This document shows positions 16,401-27,055 of a stretch of DNA of 60,000 bases, piece after piece. The DNA comes from Takakia lepidozioides. Lineage: Eukaryota > Streptophyta > Takakiopsida > Takakiales > Takakiaceae. The stretch covers positions 13,456,001 to 13,516,000 of the forward strand of contig CM060732.1 of NCBI GenBank assembly GCA_030704615.1. Direction: 5' to 3'. The first letter of the stretch is position 1. Each line of letters begins with the position of its first letter. Under the pieces are notes generated by a model. The model had not been told where the DNA came from, did not search any database, and saw only the letters and a program-made list of their open reading frames with translations. A program made the position numbers and the translations under genes.

Positions 16401-17603
16401 TAGGCAGAAGGTACGTTTCAAATACTTTATTTTTATGCCTTCTCTGTTGAAGTTCCACTGTACTGACTGCTATGAAGTCATGCGGTTCGCACTACCTGAA
16501 CTGAGTGCTTCAGCGCACTCAGTTATGGCGGTGCATGAGCAATGACTCTGAACCCGTTCCATGAGGAATGGGTCTGCACTCCCACCCAGATGTGCTATGA
16601 AACATTCCTCACTAATTATTGACCTCTTCATCGCAGACCCGTCTACTTGAGGCCGTCTGTCTTGTGAGGGTACATCCACTGTCGACTCCCACCACAGTGG
16701 TGGAGTTCGAGCTTCATGGGGGAGGATGTTTCATAAACGAGAGGTTCGATCCTGTCGTCGATGGCATGCACTACAACTATGTGGACTCCAACGTATGTTT
16801 GTGAAAGCCAAATGGAACGCCTTGGAGAGGGGCCCATGAAAAAACCCCGGCTTTTATCCAAACGATCATTGAGAGTTGTTCTCGGCCAGGGGCCCGCATC
16901 ATAGATCTCACTCTCGGCACAAGTTTCTCTTCTTGCCTTTGTCATTGATTTCTTTCCTTCTACACCTTCTTTACTCAATATTCTAAAAATCTAATTCCAT
17001 CATTCTATCTCTTGCAGGCGCTTCTTACCATGCTTGCAAGGCAGGTGGCAGGCACTTGTTTGGTATAGAAGGAGATGCAGATATTTTCACTGGCCTACTC
17101 GCCGAGTGGCAAGGGGGCTCGTCTACCTCCAATGTGAAGGATGTCACTGCGCAAATTGATATCTTCGACGGAGACGACAAGGACCTGGACAATGACTTTT
17201 CATGTGAGTAAGTTCATTTTCTGTCTATTTGATCCCTATGAATATTCTCTGTCGCGTCCCCTTCTGTTGTCTAATTATTACCCAAATGGTGCATTTCTGA
17301 TTGCAGGAATGTCAACGCACTCCCGTGGCCCCTGTCTTCCATACACTTGAGGGACTTGTGCTGGAGCCCACCTCCTAATTATGTCCTTCTCGACTACGCG
17401 GAAGGCATTGCTCGTGTGCAAGCAGCTGTGCTTTCTCCCCCACCCTTGTGTTGGAGTTCCAGGAAGACGCTCAGGCACCTCCGCGCAAAGGTCTTTATAG
17501 ATGATAGTGCCGCAGTTTCAGGTGGTAGCAGTACTTCTAGCAATTCAGCAGATTCAGGTGGTAGCATTAGCAGTGTTGACACCACCTACGGATGTACTTG
17601 AGG
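13465..17603 (+). pseudogene. X1: ParB-like plus beta-class DNA methyltransferase-like gene (decayed)
   Basis: A multi-exon gene homologous along its length to X2 (28128-33605). In order: RPALTGDVSKLEQDF and FHIWDGNHRFMAWM (ParB-like, 13465-13855); TTNLVHTLFRIQ (13975-14155); QLRIADPAFGLEFL with LHRLST and DHVLDMWLHK (14236-14679); DTLEDYVREW (14780-15008); a linker rich in Lys/Pro (15335-15954); then the methyltransferase-like part, exon 16069-16410 with VIVDIPDG and FFLSDGGVLVI, exon 16637-16926 with TPAFIQTIIESC and IIDLTLGT, and exon 17019 on with CKAGGRHLFGIEGDADIF. This order (motif IV before motif I) is that of beta-class N4-cytosine/N6-adenine methyltransferases. Exon borders (GT-AG) agree with X2. 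It is broken: TAG at 13772-13774 (Trp codon in X2), a frameshift near 14375, TAG at 14982-14984, and TGA at 16802-16804. It is convergent with transposase T1. The ParB assignment rests on one motif and is less certain than the methyltransferase. Confidence 0.6.
15085..15275. repeat. Small palindromes (TGAGTGCGC / GCGCACACA) in an X1 intron
   Basis: Inside the X1 intron 15009-15334 two copies of an imperfect palindrome pair CTGTGTGCGC with GCGCACACAGT or GACGCACTCAGT (15098-15124 and 15243-15268), each followed by AAGGGGT. A third related copy is in another X1 intron at 16499-16522. They may be a very short inverted-repeat element; no target duplication could be assigned. Confidence 0.4.
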
Positions 17604-17879
17604 GCATTCATTTATGGAACATGAGGGGACACACTCTCCATTTTCCGTTGCACCACCATTTCTCTTCCCACCATCCGTTGTAATGAGCACGGACTACAAT
17701 GAAATTCACATCCCTGAATTGAAACATTTTCTCCCCCGCGTCCTGCGAATTTGAAAGTGTTTTCTTTCTAAACATTGCTCTCCAATTCAACCGTGTGCAT
17801 TCAATAAAAGTTTTTCAACAGAGATGAATATGTGCATAGTCCAGTAGACAGTCATTTGACATATGCCATCACACCAATA

Positions 17880-17985
17880 TTTGGTTGGATGGATGGAGGA
17901 TGAATGTTTTTGGATGGATGAAGCCAGATTGGATGTGCACTGTGGATGAATGTTGCATGCATGGATGGTCCCATGGATGATGTCA
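17880..17985 (+). repeat. Degenerate (GGATGRATG)n repeat
   Basis: The stretch is dominated by GGATGGATG and GGATGAATG units. A similar stretch in the same orientation lies at 19170-19300, so this repeat flanks the palindromic satellite of 18411-19080 on both sides. The rest of 17604-18180 holds no gene that I can support. Confidence 0.5.
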
Positions 17986-18184
17986 GTGTGCAGTATCATG
18001 CACAGGGGCGGGATGGCGAGGTTCACTGTCGGGGTTGAGGTGGGTCCCTAAGGCTGACAAGGGTTGGAGTTTCTGTTTGGGGTTGCAGGGTAAATATGGA
18101 TGAAGACGTTTCTGCGGTAATGGGTCCTCTTCCACGGAAATAGACGCCGCATCTTTCCCAAAATCATGCCACGTGTCCTTGGCT

Positions 18185-18345
18185 CACGCTCCTAGGCTCA
18201 CACTCTAGCATCCCCCGGGCCTATCGGGAAACGTCACCGCTGAATACCGCCATGTAGGCTCGCCCTCAAATGTCAACTTCTTCGCAGAGCCAATCCCACT
18301 CCGGTTTGACTTCGGAACCCGGACTACCGGTGACTTGGTAGCAAC
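18185..18345 (-). pseudogene. Inverted fragment of a third X-family gene
   Basis: On the minus strand this stretch encodes TKSPVVRVPKS and SAKKLTFEGEPTWRYSAVTF. X2 has TKSPVVRVPKS and SAKKLAFEGEPTRRYSAVTF at about 31750-31860. Only this short part of the linker between the N-terminal part and the methyltransferase-like part survives. It lies antisense to X1 and directly beside the palindromic satellite, so it comes from a separate, rearranged copy. Confidence 0.75.
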
Positions 18346-18410
18346 AGCAGCATGGCCAGGGCCTTGGACAAATTTGTTGTCCGAGTCACCCCCCTCGGCC
18401 CCCTCCGGCT

Positions 18411-19080
18411 ACGCCATCATTTTGGCCCCAAAACTGGAAATATGGCGCCAAATTCCAATTTTTGGTGCATGCCACTCCTGGGACTTAGCCATTTTTGGGC
18501 CCCAAAACTGGAAATTTGGCGCCATATTTCTCGTTTCGGTGCCAGCCACTCATGGGACTTAGTCAGTTTGGGCCCCAGACTGGAAAAATGGCACCGAATT
18601 TCCAATGGGTAGGCACTCCCGCCCCTGGGACTTAGCCATTTCTGGCCCCCGATACTGGAAATTCGGCGCCATTTTCCCAGTTTGGGGCCCAAAATGGCTA
18701 AGTCCCTTGAGCGGCTGGCTCCGAAACTGGAAAAATGGCGCTGAATTTCCAGTTTTGGGGCCCTGAAATGGCTAAGTCCAAGGAGCGGCGGGCACCAAAA
18801 CTGGAAATTCGGCACCATTTTTCCAGTATCGGGGCCAGCCACTCATGGGACTTAGCCATTTAAGCCTCAAGCTGGAAAAATGGCGCCGAATTTCCAGTTT
18901 CGGGGGCCGAAAATGGCCAAGTCCCAGGGGTGGCGTGCACCGAAACTGGAAATTCGGCGTCATTTTTCCAGTCACGGGGGCAGCCACTCATGGGGCTTAG
19001 CCATTTTGGGCCCCAAGCTAGAAAAATGGTGCTGAATTTCCAGTATCGGGGGCCAGAAATGGCTAAGTCCCATGAGTGCA
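18411..19080. repeat. Palindromic GGCGCC satellite, units alternating in orientation, ~73-bp step
   Basis: Nine GGCGCC-type centres (some with one change) lie at 18444, 18518, 18590, 18665, 18737, 18811, 18882, 18956 and 19028, spaced 71-75 bp. From the third on, the flanks alternate strictly between GGAAAAATGGCGCCGAATTT and AAATTCGGCGCCATTTTT, its reverse complement, giving an inverted dimer of about 146 bp. Between centres lies a second motif, GGGACTTAGCCATTTTGG, also in both orientations. There is no coding content; reading frames crossing the array are by-products of its composition. Confidence 0.85.
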
Positions 19081-19159
19081 TGCACTAGCTGAAAACAATC
19101 AGGCACATGTGAATAAGGATACAGGAAACATGTGCACATTGCGTGGGAGAGCAGCTGCG

Positions 19160-19600
19160 GCGTCAGCGAAATGTGGGATGAATGTGTACGAAAAACTTCT
19201 TGATGAAGTAAGCTAGGATGAATGTGTTTCGGGAAATTGATGAATGCAGGATGAATGGTGGATGAAAATGATTGGATGAATATTGTAGCGTGAATGAGTG
19301 AAATAAGATTGCTTGTAAAAGAACATTCATGACATTCATCCCATTCATAACAGTCGTGGAGTATCATCTCATTCATTCATCTCATAGAAAGTAAAGTCAT
19401 AAGCCAATTCTGCAAAACAAGATTGATCTCATTCAAGAAAGTGTTGCCATTAACCACCACGAAGCCAGATACAAGTCCACCTGGTTGGAACACAAACATG
19501 CATTGCAAAACAAGATTGAAAACAAATATTGATTGCAAAACAACATTGATCTCATTCAAAAAAATGTTCCCATTAAGCAAAGATAGCCATCTCCAAAGTC
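19160..19600. repeat. Degenerate GGATGAATG repeat and a short tandem repeat
   Basis: From 19170 to 19300 GGATGAATG units recur. From 19410 to 19580 a unit containing GCAAAACAAGATTGA, TCTCATTCAA and a following TGTTSCCATTAA is present twice, with a partial third. No gene is supported here. Confidence 0.5.
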
Positions 19601-19676
19601 CGTTACACTCCAGATTTGAGCAACAATGACAAGGAGGGCAAACCGGCAGAGTTCCAATGCAAATCCCGACTACATC

Positions 19677-21580
19677 TCAAATTGTACCCGAAATATCTCG
19701 CTGTAGCATCGTATGAACGTCACTGGGTCCTATCGTACATTGGTGAATATACGTGTCTTGTTTAGGATCGCAAAACATCCTCCGAATGTAGATGTAGTAA
19801 AGATGCTTGCACGGGACAAATTTCACTCTCTTGCCAAGAGAGCTTGAGAGCGTGTTCTGAAAGTCCGGACAAGTGCAATTAGGATAATCGCCAATAGTAA
19901 TCTCATAGGTCCTGTCATGAGCAACCAATCCAGAAGTCGCCATGGTGTACACCCGCCCATACCCTGGCAAGGGGACATTCACAATTTGGGTGACGCGACA
20001 CTGCAGGGTTCTAGCAGACTCCATCTTGCACTCATTGTCTGCACCATCCTCAACGTGACATACCGCCTTTCCATTCATTTTGCCATGTCAAGGACGTGCC
20101 GGAAAGTAGGAAGGGAAAGCCATTGGGTTAACCGGTGTTACGACAGGAGGGGCTCTCGGAAGGCGAAACCCGGCCTCCTCTAGCATGTCAATTTCCAGTT
20201 TGGAGAGTGTGGTTCCAAACTTCACTGGCCACACGGCTGGAATTTGAGGCTTCATTATCACAGATTCCCGAACAGTGCCCATGACACAGCGCACAATGTC
20301 ATTCGGGCAAAACCAGAACTTGTGAGGCCTAGACTCCCGCGACTGGTAATGTTTGAACAACCCGGTGAATGTCGGGGTAGGAGTTCCGCAAGTCCCTCTG
20401 GAAATTTGGGACTTGCACTTCTGAAACGAGGGTGCCCTAATAGCGGCACATTTGACTTTTGATCCATGGGGAGTTCGTTCTATATGCCACATTGCGTCTT
20501 TACAGTCCGACTCCTCTACCGGTAGCATGTTCTCCCCTTCTCCGGGGACTGTGGTGGTTGGAGACTCCTGAGGGAACGAATGCGAAGAAGATTCCCCCAC
20601 AAAGGGGGTGGCCCACGAAAGTGGGGGGCACAGGCACTCGTGGTACTGAGAAGTTGTCCCTATCGTGCCGGTGCGAATTTGCATCTGAGCCTGGTGGGGT
20701 GTCAAGTTTGCGTTTGCACGAACCAAACCTCTCCTCTCCTTCCAGATGTGCAAGCCGTGATTGCAAAGGTGTTCCCATTGTGCACTCGTTCACAGCCCGT
20801 GCCATCTTAGTAGGGTCTTTTAATCTGTTTGCAGCCCTGAGCAGCAACTCTGCCCTGTCTGGCCCCTTGCCTGCACCCCGTCCCCGAAGAAAATCACGGT
20901 ACCGTGTTTGTTGTGAGAGCACTCGAACCATGTCATCTGATGTGGCAACGTACAGATCCCGTCCGCTCTTCCCGGATTGCTTCATCCAAACAAGCTGTGC
21001 ACTTTCTCGGACAGATTGTAGGAGGGCATATCCGCGATGTCCTCGAGCGACATATTCTGCAAGCAATCAGCTTTTCCAGTGAGTTTTCATATTTGAAGTG
21101 CAGTTGCAGTGGACAACAACAGGCATCAAATGAATCATTCCCTCATGATAAGTGGAAAAAAAAAAAAAAAAACCCCCTCAAAGTCCTAGAACTTATTGTT
21201 GTCATGAAACCCCCCCCCTGTTTGTATCGGAAGTGCCAAAACCCCAACCAGTCGTCAAGCTCTTTGAGACCTTCTTGGCTTGCTGCATCTGAGGAGTACC
21301 ACCATGCTCGGATAGTCTGATACAGGGGAGTTTGCGTCATGCTCCGTCATTGCATTTTTGTACAAGCTGCATAGTCTCACGTGCTCGTCTTGCAATTCCA
21401 CTTTTATGCAACTCTTTGTATGCCTTCGAAGGGACTGCGTCCAATGAAAGAGACAAGTGCGCTCCCTACCTTGCATAGGCGTTTTTGGGAGGTTAGCTAT
21501 TTCATGAGCATGAGCGGCATGAGCGGAGTAGCAAGACAATCGGTTTTCATGAGCAGAAGTACAAATTTCGAAACTAAAAA
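19677..21580 (-). pseudogene. T1: C-terminal two thirds of a MULE-like transposase with SWIM zinc finger (decayed)
   Basis: Read on the minus strand, fragments in several frames line up with T2 (22269-25684). They are RERTCLFHWTQSL (21480-21430); VRESAQLVWMKQS, TRYRDFLRGRG and GPDRAELLLRAANR (21010-20820); FWFCPNDIVRCVMG and AVWPVKFGTTLSKLE (20330-20190); and the SWIM finger at about 19885-19775, CTCPDFQN then CKHLYYIYIRRM (CxC, about 20 residues, CxH). Frameshifts near 20750 and a stop near 20088 break it. The N-terminal part, including the first catalytic Asp region, is missing beyond about 21580. It faces X1 tail to tail, about 2 kb away, across the palindromic satellite. Confidence 0.7.
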
Positions 21581-21714
21581 ACATTATAAAACATTAATTT
21601 AATGCAATGTGTCAGAAAAAACAAATATATTATTCGGCACCTTGAAGGGAAAATTGTAGTTTTGAGAGTTGTGCTCATGATATTTCGTCTTCCGCTCATG
21701 CCAATTCCCAGCGA

Positions 21715-22125
21715 CATGTGCAAAAATGGCGCCGAATTTCGCGGTAATAGGGTCCGTAACCGGAAAGAACCGCGACGTATTTCGCAGTAATAGGTCTCTC
21801 TGGCGAAAAATGGTGCCGAATTCCGCGGCTATAGGTCCCCTCATGACAGGTGTGTAAGCCCAAAATTTGGAAATGTGGCGCCGAATTTCGGTACATGGTG
21901 CCGGGGATTGCACAGATGTTGGGCAGTTCTGGGCCATGTAACTGGAAATTCGGCGCCATTTTTCCAGACATCGTTCCCGAGCATGTTCGGACTTAGCCAG
22001 TTTTCGGCCCAAAATAGGGAAATTCGGCGCCATTTTTCCAGACACGGGTACCAGTGCATGTTGGGACTTAGCCAGTTTTCGGCCCAAAATAGAGAAATTC
22101 GGCGCCATTTTTCCAGAAATGGCCC
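21715..22125. repeat. Second cluster of the GGCGCC palindromic satellite
   Basis: Six units occur between 21728 and 22101. The first three are of the type AAAATGGCGCCGAATTTCG or GTGGCGCCGAATTTCGG; the last three read GAAATTCGGCGCCATTTTTC and are 73-77 bp apart in one orientation. The spacer GACTTAGCCAGTTTTCGGCC matches the spacer of the cluster at 18411-19080. The cluster separates T1 from the 3' end of T2. Confidence 0.8.
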
Positions 22126-22268
22126 CACAACTGCTGTTGGATCTCAGTTTGAATGGAATATTGCCTCATTCCAGGAGTTTTGGGGTGCATTTCATTACAC
22201 TGCAAAAAAAAGTCTGATACATGAAAATGTAATTGAAAATATCCATATGGAGGATTCCCTTTGCCCCA

Positions 22269-25200
22269 TCAATGATTTCTGGAATCCCTAAGGAGGAGTT
22301 TGTGCAGCTCGTTCACGCTCAGTGCATGAATAAAGTCATCAATAGTCACGTTCATCCTCAACCTCTTCAGGTAAATGTAATACAGATGCTTGCACGGATA
22401 ATACTTTGAACCCTTCTTTGCTTCCATCAACGAGAAGTCCGTACAATTGCAAGTCGGCTCCACTCCAATCGTAATTGTGTATACATCGTCGCGTACAGCC
22501 GAGCCGGCCGTTGCCATCCGATAAACAAGTCCAAGGCCGGGTGGAGGTACGTCCACGGAGCTCTGAATAGTGCAAGCCATCCCAAGAGCATTGGCAATCT
22601 GAGTCTCATTCAACTTGTTGGGAGGGTGTCGTCTCTTCACTCTTCCGAATCGCATTGTGGGATGTGAAGAATTGTCCAATCCGTCTCTAATGGACTGAGC
22701 AGTTTGCAATGGCTGGGTCTGAGGAACTGGAAATGCGTGGGCCGGGACGTCTGTGCGTTGCACCATTCGAAATCCTGCTGCAAATAGAGCATCCGCCTCA
22801 TTCTGAGATAGGCTGCAACCCGGTGCAACAGGCCAGACGCCTGGAGGCTCCGGCATTCCCTGAATCCCGTACTTGGGCTTGCCAAATACACAGGTCATTA
22901 TGTCGTGCCTACAGAACCAAAACGTCTGCGGTGTGGCGTGAGCAAATGTGGGAGTCAAAAATCTACCGCTGAAACAAGGTGCAGGTACAGCACCGTGTGG
23001 GTTCCTCCGAATCATCTCACCACAGCGTGCTCTCGTATCCACCCGAATGGCGCAGCACTTCCCTCGAAATGCCGGCAATGTCCTTGCAATTCTCCACTGT
23101 GACTCCGACACTCTTGTCTCCACAATGGGTATGTTGTACTGCGTTACTATAGATGGCTCGTTATGTTCCTCGGGCACGTGCCCTGTGCTCAAAGGAGATG
23201 ACGATCTTGAACGTGCAGGACTTGCGGTGCTCGACGAGACCTCCTCGGGCAACATCACGGGACCACAAGGGAGCGTGCGAATATTCTTGTCAGCTCGCCA
23301 TGAATCCTCTTCCCCGCCAGGTGCCTCATCAAGTCTTCGTCTCACTGGACGGGTATGAACATCTCCTTCCAAATGTTGGCCTCTTCGAAGCAATGGCGTG
23401 TCCCAAAGGCCCTCTCGCAAGGCCGCCGCCCACGTCCGAGGATTCTTCGATCTGGAGGCAGTCCGCATCAGCATTTTGTGCCTGTCCGGCCCCAAGCCCC
23501 ACTGTTTCCCTTTCAAGAACTCGTTGTACCTGCATTGCTGCATAATTGACCTCACAATGTCCTCCGTTGTGGCAGTGAGGATGTCCACCAGATGCGCCGC
23601 AGAGGAGGCACGCCAGGAAGAATGCACTGATTCGGCCATGTTTATCGTGGGCATGTCGGTGTCGGAGTCGAGACACATTTCCTGCACAAGCACATGTTGA
23701 GGTTACAAGCAAGTTACAAATAATGCCAAGAATAATATTCAACAGGACGCGAATTCGTGCAACTCACCTCCCGCATATAGTCGCCGAACTGGAGGAAACG
23801 ATAATGCCACCATGCTAGCCAACTGACCATTGCTCCCTCGTCTGATTTCCTTACAGCACCTGACGATGTCCACCAAGCCCGTATACATGCAAACTGTGTC
23901 TCTGCATCATCCAAGGTGGGAGCGCGCTTCCACGCAAGACACATGGAACGGTGCTCCTCTCTGAAATCTGGCGCCACGAGCCTGGTTGTGTACTGCGAAA
24001 GGCTATGCAGAAAATGGAACCCACAAGATCTCTCCTTGCCTTCCATGGGAACATTGGGGTCTTGCCCGTACATCCTTCGGATGGTAGCCCAATTTGCTTG
24101 TGCGTTGTCCGCCATGAAACCACGGAAATTGGGAGGGGGCAATCCCGCCTTGGCCATCTGTTCGTTTATTCCCTGCCAAAGAAGCATCTCCGATTGTATT
24201 TCATCTCACAAATAGCAATTGTCATTAGCATCCTGCAGTGGGTGTCATAGACATGTGCACCCATTGTCACCCACTAGTGATTTGTAATTCGCTTGATATG
24301 GTCGAACATGACCCAACTGTTTGACAAGCCCCCACTCGTCATCCGGTCGACCAGTTTGACGCCGCTGCCAGGTCCACACGTGGACATTTTGAATACGAAA
24401 CAACGATCTGCCTCAGTCCCTTGTCCTGGAAACCTACTTCCATGAATGTAGTCATATCCACATCGTCGCTTCACCTCCAGAATGGAGTGCATATCCGAGC
24501 CACGCCCAATTTTTTGTTTGCATGAGACAATGTGGTTTCGGACATTCGGTGAACAAACGTGGGACACCGACTCCAGCAATGCCTCCATTTCCTTCTCATC
24601 GAGAGGAACTCTATCGGAGCCGTCTTCCGACATAATTCTGGCCAATGCCATCTTATGGGCGGCTTGGAGCTGTATCTGTTTGGGCTTGGCACCCGGTCTC
24701 AACTTAACCTCCTCCTGAACGAGCTGCTCTGCCTCGTGGGCTGCCTCCCGCGAGTTCCCCCTCACCAATTTGTGACAATGGGAACCAACGTGTATGCAAG
24801 CTCGGGTGAGGTCAGGGAAACGGTGCAACACATAGAACTGCTTGGCATTACAAACAGTCATGCAGTGTGGTGGTTCTTTGCAATGCGCACACTTAAATGT
24901 GGAGTTCGGAACCTTCTCCTGAGCTCGAAATGGTTGATGAGTTGTGCCTGTCCAATCGGTCTCATTCCTGTGACCTCTGGATTTAAAATGGAAGCAAGTT
25001 GGGGAGAAACAACGTAGCGCACCCGCACACCATCAAGCATCTTCATGCTGGTGGTTTTGGTGACGCACTAAGGATGACCGTCATGTTTTCTATCCATATC
25101 TGTCAACATTCCGGACGCCCTCGAGTAGTCCGTCCGAGGAGGGAACTCAAAGAAGATATTACCGTCGACGTCTGCGGGAAGGCATGTAACCAATTTAATT

Positions 25201-25684
25201 GCGAACTTGCTGTAGTCCAGCCCGGCCAGCTCCGAGCGGCGTCCTCCATGTGAAGCCCGCGCAGAATTTCAAGAATGGATCGAACTGCGGTGCTCGTGCT
25301 GGGAATATGACTCCCTCGTCCACTGACGTCCATTGAGGACTTGCCTGATCTCCAGGACGATCTCGGAACTTCCATAACCTCGTCGGAGTCGGACAGGTTG
25401 TGAACAACCCGGTTCTCGCTCGTCTTCATTGATGGGTTGGGCTCTGGATTTACTTCGTTGCGGACTTCTCTCTTTGAGGTACCCACTCTCTGATTCGCGG
25501 ATTGTTTCGTGGAAGGCGCCAGGATAGAAGGTGCATTTGGCGGGCAAATGAAGTCCCGAACAGCCCTGTATATGACGCTGTCCAATGGTGGAACTCGCCA
25601 TTCCCTACCATCGCTGAAATCATCGTGGAGCACAACAATACTCGCGACAACAACGCCGTTTGAGTCCTTCCTTTCCTCCTCCAA
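22269..25684 (-). mobile_element. T2: MULE-like transposase gene with SWIM zinc finger (most complete copy)
   Basis: The 3' exon 23681-22269 ends the protein, and an intron with GT-AG borders separates it from the exon ending at 23768. Reading 5' to 3': an acidic/Ser-rich N terminus (25684-25103); a Cys/His cluster, KCAHC then CIHVGSHCHKLVRG (24905-24765); SWVMFDHIKR and MGAHVYDTHCRMLMTIA (24310-24215); GFMADNAQANWATIRRMYG (24120-24065), which I take as the second catalytic Asp; CGFHFLHSLSQY; NMAESVHSSWR (23650); FWFCRHDIMTCVFG; and the SWIM finger TCNCTDFS then CKHLYYIYLKRL (22455-22370). Asp-rich core motifs plus a C-terminal SWIM are typical of Mutator-like transposases and FAR1 relatives. 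An apparent TAG at 24276-24274 and a frame change near 24205 (T3 is continuous there) suggest that it too is inactive. Terminal inverted repeats were not found by eye. Confidence 0.7.
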
Positions 25685-25689
25685 AAAAA

Positions 25690-26110
25690 CTGACCCCGGT
25701 TTCAGGTGGTATCAAACGCACAGATATTTCTCCATCACACGGCAGATGTCCCCTCTGCACGGAAATGTAGCTCTATGCTCGTGAGGAGGGCAGTACACTG
25801 TAGCGCTTGGGTTTTCCGCCATGAGAGATGTGCACACAAGACTGCCAGGATGGCATGCGGGCAAGCTCCCTGGTAGAAGGGGGATGCACCGATGGGAAGG
25901 AATGCGGTGCCGATTTGTCCGAGCGACGAAGCCTGATCCAAATCCAGGGAGCCAACTATCTCAAAAATCCACAGTCAGAGTGTAATGAACCTTGTCTCCG
26001 GAATGCGGCCCCTGGTCTTTGCGCAATAACTGCCAACGGTATGCAGTCAGAAAGTGGGGGGCCGCCCGGATGATGTCGGCTGAAGGGGAGAAGCCGGCAC
26101 CGGGCCGTCA
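25690..26110. other. No gene seen upstream of T2
   Basis: This stretch precedes the 5' end of T2 on its coding strand. It may hold the promoter or terminal repeat of the element. Nothing specific can be supported. Confidence 0.3.
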
Positions 26111-26114
26111 CATT

Positions 26115-27055
26115 ACAACCCCCGGATGGAAATTCGGCACCGAATATCCAACAAGGCCCGCCCGGATGAAGTCGACTCGGGCGGAGAGGCCGGCACCTGT
26201 CCGACAGAGAACATCCCCCGGATGGAAATTCAGCGCCGAATTTCCATCCGGGCCCCCCAAAGGAAGTCGTGTCGGGGGTCAGGCCGAAAACTGGCCGACA
26301 TAAAAACCTCCCCGAATGGAAAAACGGCGCCGAATTTACATCCGGGGCCATTCAGGGGGGAGAGGCTGGCCGCCGGACGGAAATTTCCAACAGCCGGAAG
26401 TCGACTCGGGCGGAGGATGGAAAACCGGCGCCGAATTTCCATTCATATCGCGGCCAGATCAAATTTCCATTCAGCATTTAATCGCAATCGCGGCCAGATG
26501 GAATTCGGCAACGAATTTCCATGTAGGAACGAGGGATGGAAAAGAAGCGGAATTTCTCTCAACCAGTCGAGAATTCCCTGAAAACCGTGTCTAAAACTTA
26601 AGGTTGTCTTTTTAGTCCAAAAAACAAGCGGCCACGGAATTACCTGCAGGATGGTATTCGGCGCTTCGACTTACCTGGCGGATGGAAATTCGGCGCCGAA
26701 TTTCCAATTACCTGGATGGAAATCCGGCGCCGGATTTCCCGCGCTCCGAATTACCTGGGATGGAAATTGGCGCCGGATCCGCGCTTTTACCTGCGGATGG
26801 AAAATCGGCGCCGGATTTCCATCCAAATTACCCGGATGGAAATTCGGCGCCGCATCCGGCCGCGCTCCGAATTACCTCACCATCTTACCTGGCGGATGGA
26901 AATTCGGCGCCGGATTTCCATCCGGCCGCGCTCCGAATTACCTGCAGGATGGAAATGCGGCGCCGGATTTCCATCCGGCGTCTCCTGGATTTGGCCTCGT
27001 TGCGTCTTCATCCGCTGGATGGAAATTTGGCGCCGATTTTTTCCATCCAGCGGGC
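26115..27055. repeat. Variant GGCGCC palindrome cluster with long perfect palindromes
   Basis: More than ten units with the core GGAAATTCGGCGCC and the mirrored half GGCGCCGAATTTCC are present. Many extend through GGATGG/CCATCC and CCCGG/CCGGG to perfect or near-perfect palindromes of about 36 bp, for example 26218-26254 and 26898-26924. Interspersed GCGCTCCGAATTACCTG units add a second repeat at 26700-26945. All three plus-strand frames are open in parts, which reflects composition and not coding. The cluster lies between the divergently oriented T2 and X2. Confidence 0.8.
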
